Origin: Symbiodinium natans
Lineage: Eukaryota > Sar > Dinophyceae > Suessiales > Symbiodiniaceae
DNA: 64,000 nt
Direction of reading: 5' to 3'
Assembly: GCA_905221605.1 (NCBI GenBank)
Contig: CAJNDS010002295.1
Span: 161,376-225,375 of the forward strand
Below are positions 57,194 through 64,000 of the stretch, piece after piece. A program made the position numbers and the translations under genes. The notes under the pieces were generated by a model. It had not been told where the DNA came from. It did not search any database and saw only the letters and a list, made by a program, of their open reading frames with translations. Position 1 is the first letter of the stretch; each line of letters begins with the position of its first letter.

Positions 57194-57290
57194 GGTTTAG
57201 GCGTTTCAGGGTTTCAGGGTTTCAGGGTTTCAGGGTTTCAGGGTTTCAGGGTTTCAGGGTTTCAGGGTTGAGGGTTTAGGGTTTAGGGTG
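57090..57290 (+). repeat. TTTAGGG, TTGAGGG and TTTCAGGG blocks
   Basis: About five canonical, nine TTGAGGG, eight TTTCAGGG and three canonical units in succession. Confidence 0.99.
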
Positions 57291-57657
57291 GAGGAGGAGG
57301 CACCAACGCCTGTTGCTGCCAAAAGGTTCTAGGAACCCCGCGTGGGCACTTCACCAGGAATGATTATAATGTGAATATGCGAGCTTCAATGTCTATCTTT
57401 TGATACGCCCGCAATAAGAACTATAATTCGCTTCTCAAAGCGAAAGATCTTTGTCGCGGGGATACTAATTATAAGAGCTACAGATACAGAATTGTGAGCA
57501 AAGAAGCGTCTTCGCACAGCATGTTATTGTGTGTTTGTTATATAAGGGCCTTTATGAATATTTCCCCAATCTTTTAACGGGGCACCAAGAGAGCGAATTT
57601 GATTCGTAATTTTCCTGATTCAAGAACGAAATACGAGTACGATTATAAGGAAGCACT

Positions 57658-58155
57658 TTGAGAATAACAATGAATATACCCTGTGAAATTATTCTTCTAA
57701 CTGGTTTCCTGATTGAGAAAACGCAGTGGGTTTTCGAAAGCAAAAGAAGTTGCTCCGTCAGTTTATATTTTCCCTCACTAGTCTACATAGGTTTGATCCA
57801 GCACGAACAAGATCCACGCTCTACAGAAAGGAGTCCACCAAATTCCGCGGCTTCACAGAAGATTTTGTCAAGCAGAGAATGTAGCCACGAGATCACGAGT
57901 TGTCAGAAAGCCGCTGCTGGACCTGTTCGACAACAAGTCCAGTTGATCCGGATCACCCGGATGTTCTGCTTCATCAACTGGCCGGCTACCCTGGCAGCCT
58001 ACGGTGTCCGCATCGAAGCCTTGCGAAACGAACTCACGGGCCGGAAGCCTTCACAGATTACACGCGGTAGCAGGGCCCGGCAGCGTCCAAGTTGCAGAGG
58101 CTCGAGGCAAGGCGAAGGCCAGCCCGCTTGCCCCCTCCTCAAGAGATATCGCTGA
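57658..58155 (+). CDS. Open frame of 165 codons, unrecognised
   Basis: Starts at a possible initiation codon at 57658. An early hydrophobic stretch (NIPCEIILLTGFLIEKTQWV) is followed by MFCFINWPATLAAYGVRIEA and an Arg-rich end (SRARQRPSCRGSRQGEGQ). A minus frame overlaps its end. It could be coding or part of a decayed element; no domain identified. Confidence 0.35.
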   Translation: MRITMNIPCEIILLTGFLIEKTQWVFESKRSCSVSLYFPSLVYIGLIQHEQDPRSTERSPPNSAASQKILSSRECSHEITSCQKAAAGPVRQQVQLIRITRMFCFINWPATLAAYGVRIEALRNELTGRKPSQITRGSRARQRPSCRGSRQGEGQPACPLLKRYR

Positions 58156-58386
58156 CAGCAGCAAAACAGCACAGTACACACTGCCAGCTGGAGCCGGAAG
58201 AATTCGCACACACATGCGAATATTGTGGGGATATGGGTTGAGGGTACAATACACCGTACTGTAGAGGCTTATTGAAGGCCATCTTGAGCCCATAAATCCT
58301 GGGAACCAACAAGGGGCACTCTTGCATCCTAGATCGAAAGATACATAAGCAAGGCTTCAACAACTCAAGCTTCGCAGTGAGATTTA

Positions 58387-58596
58387 CAGAGTTTTCGGGG
58401 TTAAAAGTTTTTGAGCTTGCTGGCAAACTCGGCAGGCTACAAGATCCGGCTGGTCATGCTTGAGCGAAGTGTCAATGCAAGATGAAATTATGCTTGTTCC
58501 AACAGCTTTGGTCGGATGCTTGTCCCTGATCCGTTCTACACTGTGATGAAGAGACAGCAAGGAGCAGCGCTTGTTTCTGTTGGGAGGGTGAGATGC
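58387..58596 (-). CDS. Open minus frame, 70 codons, with Cys-x2-Cys
   Basis: From TGA (58597-58599) to TAA (58384-58386) the frame reads HHSVERIRDKHPTKAVGTSI, SSCIDTSLKHDQPDLVACRV and CQQAQKLLTPKTL. The His/Cys spacing near the end vaguely recalls a zinc-binding knuckle, but no family can be assigned. Possibly an exon of the same unit as 58668-59255. Confidence 0.4.
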
Positions 58597-58667
58597 TCAT
58601 TCAGTTGGAGCTGAGGACCTCGGGGTGATACGGCGGGCCGGTCAAGTGAAAAAAAAACGTACCTTGC

Positions 58668-59255
58668 TTATTGGATCTTGTGCCGTCTTCTATCGGGTGT
58701 ACAAGTTGAGGGCCTCTTGCCCGCGATTGGCTTCCAAGAACAAGCGATGTCGCTCAGCACGCTCCAGCCATGCTTGTGATCCTGCAGCTTCTCAAACCTG
58801 GTTCTTGTGGTTTGCTGGTTGCCTCGCGGCGGTAGAGTATTGGCCAAACGACTACACTCTTCTTTCTTAGCAATTCGACAGAGGTTCTGCCAAAGCTTGG
58901 TGTCCTTGAACAGCAGGTCCCCCACTTTCCGCCAGCTGCAGCGGTTCTCGAAATGCTGGCACGCGGCGCGACAGCAGTTTTGCCAGAAGTCGCTGCAGGC
59001 AGAACAGGCCGCACAGTTGGGCCAGCTTGCATGCGAGGTGAGGTTTGGTCCAGCCGCGGCGCAAGAAATCAGCGATGGCATCGTCACACATCTCTTGCTG
59101 TTCAGCTGGGAACTAGACCAGGGTGCTTTACTGTGACTCAATCCGAGAATTAGCCACGGCAGTGTTTTTTGCGACTTTGTCCGCCTCCTGTCTTCAAGCG
59201 CTCTCATGAAAATACGCTCCACACAACGAAACATAGAATCCGCCCCTTGGCACAT
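58668..59255 (-). CDS. Open minus frame, 195 codons, Cys/Trp-rich
   Basis: The longest open frame outside simple repeats. It includes MRALEDRRRTKSQKTLPWLI, then a cysteine cluster CAACSACSDFWQNCCRAACQ, then LLFKDTKLWQNLCRIAKKEE and a basic tail KPIAGKRPSTCTPDRRRHK. The Cys cluster (C-x2-C-x2-C-x6-CC-x3-C) may bind metal. Another minus frame overlaps (LACKLAQLCGLFCLQRLLAK). No known family is recognised. Confidence 0.42.
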   Translation of the reverse strand: MCQGADSMFRCVERIFMRALEDRRRTKSQKTLPWLILGLSHSKAPWSSSQLNSKRCVTMPSLISCAAAGPNLTSHASWPNCAACSACSDFWQNCCRAACQHFENRCSWRKVGDLLFKDTKLWQNLCRIAKKEECSRLANTLPPRGNQQTTRTRFEKLQDHKHGWSVLSDIACSWKPIAGKRPSTCTPDRRRHKIQ

Positions 59256-59542
59256 GAGACGACCTTCGAATTAAGCTACTTCAGCCATAATTTGCAGAAG
59301 GAACCCCGCGGCGAGGTGTTTCGTGGGAGTTAATGTAGGATACTTCGTACTCTACCTCCCTTCATGTCTAACTGGATGCTCCGCCTCTCTGAGTGGTACG
59401 TGGCGCTAAATATTGCGGGACTAGATTTCAACTTCTTCAAGACTCGCCTACCACGTTTGCAGGGGAATTGCTGTGAACACGAGCGATTGCAAGATACACC
59501 CTAAGCCCTAAACCCTTAACCCTCTAGTTTCCTTGATAACCC

Positions 59543-59567
59543 CGCCCCCCCCCCCCCCCCCCCCCCA
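59543..59567. repeat. C-run of about 24
   Basis: Homopolymer C beside CCCTAAA stubs at 59500-59520. Confidence 0.95.
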
Positions 59568-59699
59568 AATTGTCTTTTTGCTGTTTTTGTTTTTTGGGCG
59601 GGAGGTGACTGTAGGATCCCATGATAAAGCCTCAGCCCCCCTCTTTAGGGCTCGGGTCTGGGTACAACCGGTTCGGGGTTTTGGGTTTTTGGGGCTTCG

Positions 59700-59862
59700 G
59701 TGCGCCGTAAGCCCGAAACCCTAAACCCTGAACCCTAAACCCTGAACCCTGAACCCTGAACCCTAAACCCTGAACCCTAAACCCTAAACCCTAAACCCTA
59801 AACCCTGAACCCTAAACCCTAAACCCTTAACCCTGAACCCTAAACCCTTAACCCTAAAAGCC
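59700..59862 (-). repeat. CCCTAAA/CCCTGAA array
   Basis: About 22 units, canonical and CCCTGAA mixed. Confidence 0.98.
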
Positions 59863-59867
59863 TGCTT

Positions 59868-59960
59868 TTGAGGTTTGAGGGTCAGGACCAACTGAGAGCG
59901 ACAGGCGGCTGCAGTGCTTATCCTCCGGCGTGTGGGCTCTGGTGCAGAAAACCTCAAGGG
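59868..59960 (-). CDS. Candidate small exon
   Basis: The minus frame reads VFCTRAHTPEDKHCSRLSLS then VGPD. CCCTAAA left and TTTAGGG right. Confidence 0.45.
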
Positions 59961-59989
59961 GTCGATGCTAGCGCTTGAAGCAGGCTGTA

Positions 59990-60135
59990 AGGTGTAGGGT
60001 AGAGAGTTTAGGGTTTAGGGTTTAGGGTTTAGGGTTTGAGGTTTGGGGTTTAGGGTTTGGGGTTTAGGGTTTAGGGTTTAGGGTTCAGGGTTCAGGGTTC
60101 AGGGTTCAGGGTTCAGGGTTCAGGGTTCAGGGTGA
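59990..60135 (+). repeat. TTTAGGG and TTCAGGG array
   Basis: Canonical units then about nine TTCAGGG. Confidence 0.98.
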
Positions 60136-60169
60136 GTCGTGTTAGGGTTTCGGGTAGGGTTTTAATTGG

Positions 60170-60232
60170 CCTCGCTTGGCGAGGGTCGCCGATCTCTTCT
60201 CCGGGGGTCGGTGCCCTTGGGTTTTAGGGGAT
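60170..60232 (-). CDS. Candidate micro-exon, Arg/Asp/Ser-rich
   Basis: The minus frame reads KGTDPRRRDRRPSPSEAN. RRRDRRPSPS resembles RS-type splicing-factor regions in composition only. Confidence 0.4.
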
Positions 60233-60254
60233 GCTTTGGGCTGAGGGGCTTCTG

Positions 60255-60350
60255 TAGGGTTTAGGGTTTAGGGTTTAGGGTTTAGGGTTTAGGGTTTAGG
60301 GTTTAGGGTTTAGGGTTTAGGGTTTAGGGTTTAGGGTTTAGGGTTTAGGA
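60255..60350 (+). repeat. TTTAGGG array, 13 units
   Basis: Perfect. Confidence 0.99.
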
Positions 60351-60544
60351 CAACCCCCAAGCCACGGCAAGCCGCCGCCTCACGCAGGAGAGTGTTTCGG
60401 GTCTAGGGGTTGCCAGGCCCGGGGGTTTAGGCATAGAGAAACTTACAGCCCTAGATACCCCTAACTCCCAAAAACCGCATAACCCCCTTCACCCTAAACC
60501 CTAAACCCTAAACCCTAAACCCTGACTCCTAAAACCCTACAAAC

Positions 60545-60620
60545 CCCTTGAGGCCCTGGCCATCCCAAACTCCGTGACCATGGTCAGCTTACCCGGGACC
60601 ACCTCGAGCGGACCTTTGTG
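60545..60620 (-). CDS. Candidate exon
   Basis: The minus frame reads HPSHKGPLEVVPGKLTMVTE then FGMARASR. ACCCGAGCCACAAAG lies at the upstream edge. CCCTAAA-type left, TTTAGGG right. A balanced, folded-protein-like mix. Confidence 0.5.
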
Positions 60621-60649
60621 GCTCGGGTGTTGAGGGCCTAGGGCTGAAT

Positions 60650-60812
60650 GGGTTTAGGGTTTAGGGTTTAGGGTTTAGGGTTTAGGGCTTAGGGTTTAGG
60701 GTTTAGGGTTTAGGGTTTAGGGTTTAGGGTTTAGGGTTTAGGGTTTAGGGTTTAGGGTTTAGGAACCCTAAACCCTAAACCCTAAGCCCCAAGCCCTAAA
60801 CCCTAAACTTCG
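60650..60812. repeat. TTTAGGG to CCCTAAA head-to-head junction (hairpin tip)
   Basis: About 16 TTTAGGG units (60650-60763) meet CCCTAAA units (60764-60810) with only AA between: GGGTTTAGGAACCCTAAACC. The arms are exactly complementary and could fold without a loop. Confidence 0.98.
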
Positions 60813-61084
60813 CAGCCCTCATAGAGCTTCAGCTCTCCAAAATATTCTTCAAAAAAGCGACCCCTATTCTGAGAAACCCCTACTCCTACTCCTTAAGCCC
60901 CAAACCTTCAGAGTCCTCGGCCCCAAGCTTAAAAGCAACAAAACCCCAAGAGCCAACACCTGAAAGCGGGCGGGGGTAAGGCTTCCTGGGGTTTGAAGGC
61001 ATTTAGGGGTTTAGGGGGTTTAGGGGGCTTAGGGGGCTTAGGGGGGTTCAGGGTTTAGGGTTTAGGGGCTTAGGGCTAGGGTTT

Positions 61085-61182
61085 AGGGCACCCCATATCA
61101 CTCTCCATCGGTTGAGTGGGGGTCGCCTCGTGGGTCGAGTCAGTCGACACCCTGAACAACCTCCTCCTGTTACGAAAGTCAC
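61085..61182 (-). CDS. Candidate exon, Thr/Ser-rich
   Basis: After TTCGTAACAG the minus frame reads RLFRVSTDSTHEATPTQPME then SDMGC. Confidence 0.45.
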
Positions 61183-61329
61183 GAAGAAGGGTTTTAGGGT
61201 ATAGGGTTTCGGCGTTAGGGGTGTGTCTTTCTTAGGGTTTAGGGTTCGGGCTTCAGGGTTCAGGGTTCAGGGATCAGGGATCAGGGTTCAAGGTTCAGGG
61301 TTCACGGTTCAGGGTTCAGGGTTCGGGGT

Positions 61330-61432
61330 TCAGGGTGTGGGTGGTAGGGGTGGGTCTTTCTTGGAAGGCATGGGCAGAGCGGCATGGGCAGAGCGGCACG
61401 GGCGCCCGCATTGCACCAGCAAGCCATAAAAC
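61330..61432 (-). CDS. Weak exon candidate
   Basis: Open minus frames read MACWCNAGARAALPMPLCPC or AGAMRAPVPLCPCRSAHAFQ. GGGCAGAGCGGCATGGGCAG is an internal 15-bp tandem duplication. Confidence 0.25.
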
Positions 61433-61439
61433 GCAAATG

Positions 61440-61705
61440 AGCCCTAAACCCCAAACCCCAAACCCAAACCCCTAAACCCTAAACCCGAAGCCCTCGCCCC
61501 TAAACCCTAATGCCCAGCCCTAAACCCCAAACCCCAAACCCTAACCCTAAACCTTAAACCCCAAACCCTAGACCCTAAACCACAAACCCTAAACCCTAGA
61601 CCCTAAACGACCCTAAACCCTAAACCCTAAACCCTAAACCCTAAACCCTAAACCCTAAACCCTAAACCCTAAACCCTAAACCCTAAACCCTAAACCCTAA
61701 ACCCT
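61440..61705 (-). repeat. CCCTAAA array, about 33 units
   Basis: Variants on the left, 13 perfect units on the right. Confidence 0.99.
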
Positions 61706-61709
61706 GAGC

Positions 61710-61780
61710 CAGCCTTGGCCTGCAAAGTCCTCCAGCTTGCTCGTGCCATTGCCAGAGATCAGGTCCTCCGGCACTGCTTT
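61710..61780 (-). CDS. Candidate exon
   Basis: The minus frame reads VPEDLISGNGTSKLEDFAGQ then GWL and CTCAGGGTTTAGGG, a repeat-supplied GT. AACCCGAAAGCAG is the acceptor edge. CCCTAAA left and TTCAGGG/CTTAGGG right. Confidence 0.55.
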
Positions 61781-61784
61781 CGGG

Positions 61785-61980
61785 TTCAGGGCTTAGGGCT
61801 TAGGGCTTAGGGCTTAGGGTTTAGGGTTTAGGGTTTAGGGTTTAGGGTTTAGGGTTTAGGGTTTAGGGTTTAGGGTTTAGGGTGTAGGGTTTAGGGTTTA
61901 GGGTTTAGGGTGTAGGGTTTGGTGTTTAGGGTTCGGGGTTTGGAGCTGTAGGGTTTGGGGCTCGGGGGTTCGGGTTTTAG
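61785..61980 (+). repeat. CTTAGGG and TTTAGGG array
   Basis: About 20 units, then degenerate. Confidence 0.98.
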
Positions 61981-62194
61981 CAGTTTGAGTTTGGGTATTT
62001 TTGAGGGGATGTTGCTCCTTTTTGGACCCTCCCCCTCAACTAGACCCAAAAAACCCTAAACCCCAAACCCCAAGCCCTAAACTCTTAATCCTAGACCCTA
62101 AACCCCACGCCCTGATGACCAAACCCTCACCCGCACCCGTTGGTCCGCGGCTTCTCGAAGTTCGGGGTTGGGGAAGCCCGAACCCTAAAACGCA

Positions 62195-62345
62195 AGGGAC
62201 TTAGGGTTTAGGGTTTAGGGAACCCTAAACCCAAAACCCTAAACCCTAAACCCCAAAAACCCTAAGAGCCCCGAAAGGCCCTAAAAAGCCCCAAAACGCC
62301 CTAAACCCTAAACCCTAAACCCCTAAGCCCCTAAACCCTAGGCCC
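62195..62345. repeat. Telomeric hairpin tip and CCCTAAA array
   Basis: TTAGGGTTTAGGGTTTAGGG meets AACCCTAAACCC at about 62220, a compact inverted junction, followed by degenerate CCCTAAA/CCCCAAA. Confidence 0.95.
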
Positions 62346-62351
62346 CGCGAA

Positions 62352-62446
62352 AGCCCCCAAGAAAGCAACCGGAAGCCGGTCGTGCGCGATGGCAGCCAGG
62401 GACTGGTAGACGGCGCACTGTAGAGGGGACCACTCCGACTGAGGGC
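62352..62446 (-). CDS. Candidate exon
   Basis: After CCCTAAACCCTGCCCTCAG the minus frame reads SEWSPLQCAVYQSLAAIAHD then RLPVAFLGAFAG. The acceptor is joined directly to telomeric CCCTAAA. The helix-like AVYQSLAAIAHD is not repeat-derived. CCTAGGGTTTAGG follows downstream. Confidence 0.58.
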
Positions 62447-62574
62447 AGGGTTTAGGGTTTAGGGTTTGGGGTTTGGGGTTTGGGGTTTGGGGGTTAGCGT
62501 TTCGGGTTTAGGGTTTAGGGTCCGCCGACCCTGGCGGCGTGTTGGATGGGTTTGAGGAGGCCTCCTTACCCCCC

Positions 62575-62706
62575 CCAAAACGCCGGGGCGGGGTAGGGGG
62601 GGTCGGTGCACAATTTTTTCGTGGAGGACCGCACCACCCGCACAGCGTAAACAGGCGGTTCAGCACAGGGGGGTAGGGGCGCCCTCAGCAAAATCAGCGT
62701 TTTCGG
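62575..62706 (-). CDS. Candidate exon
   Basis: The minus frame reads PKTLILLRAPLPPCAEPPVY, then VRVVRSSTKKLCTDPPYPAP. The upstream edge is the poly-C tract, which on the minus strand is poly-G and so not an acceptor; the boundary is uncertain. Confidence 0.38.
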
Positions 62707-62707
62707 C

Positions 62708-62708
<1 letters not shown>

Positions 62709-62788
<80 letters not shown>
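62709..62788. repeat. Poly-C homopolymer, 80 bases
   Basis: An uninterrupted run of 80 C. Exceptional for any genome; its length may be inexact because long G/C homopolymers are hard to sequence and assemble. Confidence 0.95.
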
Positions 62789-62879
62789 ACACCCCCCCTA
62801 CCCCAACCCCCCCCACCCCCTGTCTTTTTGGCTTGACTTGTCCTGGTGCTGCCCCCCCAAACGTTTCACAGAACTCTGC

Positions 62880-62972
62880 CGAGCAGGCTGGGATGATCTT
62901 CGAACCATGCGAGCGGGTTTAGACCTCTCAACTATGCTCCAGCGGGGTCGGCGGCTTGAGCCGGAGGCTCTT
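62880..62972 (-). CDS. Weak exon candidate
   Basis: Short minus frames SLRLKPPTPLEHS and MVRRSSQPARQSS lie in different phases. TTTAGGG on the right. Confidence 0.22.
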
Positions 62973-62974
62973 AA

Positions 62975-63080
62975 ATTTAGGGTTTAGGGTTTAGGGTTTA
63001 GGGTTTAGGGTTTAGGGTTTAGGGTTTAGGGTTTAGGGTTTTAGGGTTTCAGGGTTTCAGGGTTTCAGGGTTTAGGGCTG
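62975..63080 (+). repeat. TTTAGGG and TTTCAGGG array
   Basis: Nine canonical then four octamer units. Confidence 0.99.
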
Positions 63081-63139
63081 CGGATGGAGGGTTGCACGGA
63101 TGGCTCATGGAATACCCTAAACCCTCAACCGTAAACCCC

Positions 63140-63230
63140 AAATCGCTGAGGAGTCTGGACAGAGGGTGGTGCACCATGGTGTTTGAGTCGGGGGATGCCT
63201 TCGTTGAGAAACTCCTTCATCGCGGCTAGG
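63140..63230 (-). CDS. Candidate exon
   Basis: The minus frame reads AAMKEFLNEGIPRLKHHGAP then PSVQTPQRF. Charged and helix-like. CCCTAAA stub left. Confidence 0.5.
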
Positions 63231-63359
63231 GCTTAGGGGTTTAAGGGTTTGATGGCTTTACAGCGTTTTGGGCCTGAAAGGTTTGGCGGGTGTGCCTTTG
63301 GTGCTTAGGCCTTTAGGGATCTCTGCAACAGGCTCTCATCGCCAGATTACTCGTGGCCA

Positions 63360-63640
63360 GACCCTAAACCCTGATTCAGCCTCCTCTTCGGTGCACCCCG
63401 CACATGACATGCGCAACCCTTGTCTGTGAAGTGAGAGCTACTACAGTGGACACTATGGCCCTGGGGTTTAGGGTTTAGGGTTATGTTAAAGACTGTACTA
63501 AGGAGGAAAGATCCGAAACCCCTAAACCCTGCACATCACTGTTCTTGAAACCCGCGGCTGCTTGCGAGCCCCTTCTAACAAAGGCCCGAAACCCGACCCC
63601 GTAGCGCGGAATCGCTGGGGTTCCCCTAAGCCGGTGAACC
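63360..63640. other. Two weak minus-strand exon candidates
   Basis: 63370-63430 reads SHFTDKGCACHVRGAPKRRL; 63535-63640 reads GEPQRFRATGSGFGPLLEGA then RKQPRVSRTVM. TTTAGGG and CCCTAAA stubs separate them. Confidence 0.3.
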
Positions 63641-63647
63641 CCACACA

Positions 63648-63740
63648 TGGGATGTTCCCGTCTATACTAACACTCCTTCATCGGGATAATAGTACCCCGG
63701 ATCATACTCACGATTAAGAGCATAAGGTGGAACCTCCCAA
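63648..63740. mobile_element. Family A palindromic element, copy 5
   Basis: Left TGGGATGTTCCCGTCTATAC, right GGTGGAACCTCCCAA, with ATAGTACCCCGGATC in the centre. Flanks CCCCACACA (63639-63647) and CCCTACACC (63741-63749 approximately) agree at 7 of 9 positions. Confidence 0.72.
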
Positions 63741-63774
63741 CCCTACACCCCCAAACTAAACCCTTAGAAGCGCC

Positions 63775-64000
63775 TGAGCCCTAAACCCTAAACCCTAAAC
63801 CCTAAACCGACAGGAGGCCAGCTGAAGGAGGGAAGGAAAGCGCACATGAAAGCTCCGAAAGCAGAGGCCTCAACGCCCCCTGAACGCCCTCAATTCCGTG
63901 AAGAGCCTCCCTGAACCCTAAAGCCTGAACTCCAAAAAACCCTGAACTCCCTAACCCTGAACCCTCAACCCTGAACGCCCTAAGACCCTGAACCCTGAAC
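63775..64000 (-). repeat. CCCTAAA/CCCTGAA repeats around a unique strip
   Basis: A unique strip at 63810-63915 has open frames on plus (KAHMKAPKAEASTPPERPQF) and minus (GIEGVQGALRPLLSELSCAL). CCCTGAA variants continue to the window edge. Confidence 0.85.

Larger units (their letters stand above)
57331..59310. other. Repeat-free 2-kb segment bounded by a 12-bp direct repeat
   Basis: AGGAACCCCGCG occurs at 57331-57342 and at 59299-59310. Between them no telomeric unit occurs, the GC content is lower than around it and open frames are longer. It may be an inserted sequence (for example a decayed retroelement) or a separate gene. No reverse-transcriptase, integrase or transposase motif is recognised. 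Confidence 0.4.

Noticed and set aside
58387-58596. Retroelement integrase zinc-binding domain
   Set aside because: Only a Cys-x2-Cys is visible; the His pair spacing and downstream catalytic residues were not found.
62566-62790. Poly-glycine open frame
   Set aside because: The Gly run is the poly-C tract on the opposite strand; only the flanking part is considered as exon.

Overview
ORGANISM. The window is eukaryotic nuclear DNA with almost no conventional gene signal. It is saturated with the plant/alveolate-type telomere heptamer TTTAGGG and its complement CCCTAAA, in short arrays (about 3 to 30 units) on both strands along the whole length, so it is not a chromosome end. The best guess is a dinoflagellate or a close alveolate relative. 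The reasons are interstitial TTTAGGG, very small candidate exons nearly all on one strand, dispersed small palindromic elements, and one 11-base match to the start of the dinoflagellate spliced leader. The assignment is inference. No rRNA, tRNA, plastid gene or familiar housekeeping domain was recognised. A 100-N scaffold gap lies at 55629-55728.

ARCHITECTURE. The telomeric arrays are separated by unique, GC-rich islands of 50-250 bp. Many islands read as convincing peptide only, or best, on the minus strand: lysine-rich, acidic and Met/Gln/Gly-rich stretches, often after a pyrimidine-AG acceptor. The flanking arrays usually change orientation across the island (CCCTAAA to the left, TTTAGGG to the right). 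On the minus strand such an island is therefore preceded by C-rich CCCTAAA repeats and followed by GTTTAGGG repeats. I interpret the islands as small exons, and the telomeric repeats as the bulk of the introns, whose two ends could pair as a hairpin. TTTAGGG and CCCTAAA each carry a stop in every frame within 21 bp, so they cannot be read through.

REGIONS. 0.3-33.9 kb: exon islands and small palindromic elements in telomeric repeats, with a TATG/TACA/TATATG microsatellite block at 20.0-20.5 kb. 34.5-38.0 kb: a GC-rich 15-bp minisatellite (GGGTTGCCCCCGCCA) with higher-order duplications that carry copies of a short coding-like segment. 38.2-54.4 kb: the most coherent gene, a minus-strand series of tiny exons running from Gly/Lys-rich through Met/Gln/Pro-rich to acidic. 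54.4-55.3 kb and 57.3-59.5 kb: repeat-poor DNA with unrecognised open frames. 55.4-57.3 kb and 59.7-63.9 kb: telomeric repeats with further minus-strand exon candidates and an 80-C homopolymer.

MOBILE ELEMENTS. At least seven families of short (about 80-180 bp) inverted-repeat elements recur. One copy in each of four families (33.06, 11.99, 50.46 and 19.36 kb), and probably one in a fifth (3.5 kb), is split by telomeric repeat. This indicates that TTTAGGG tracts are still being inserted at internal sites. One family shows a 9-bp target-site duplication.
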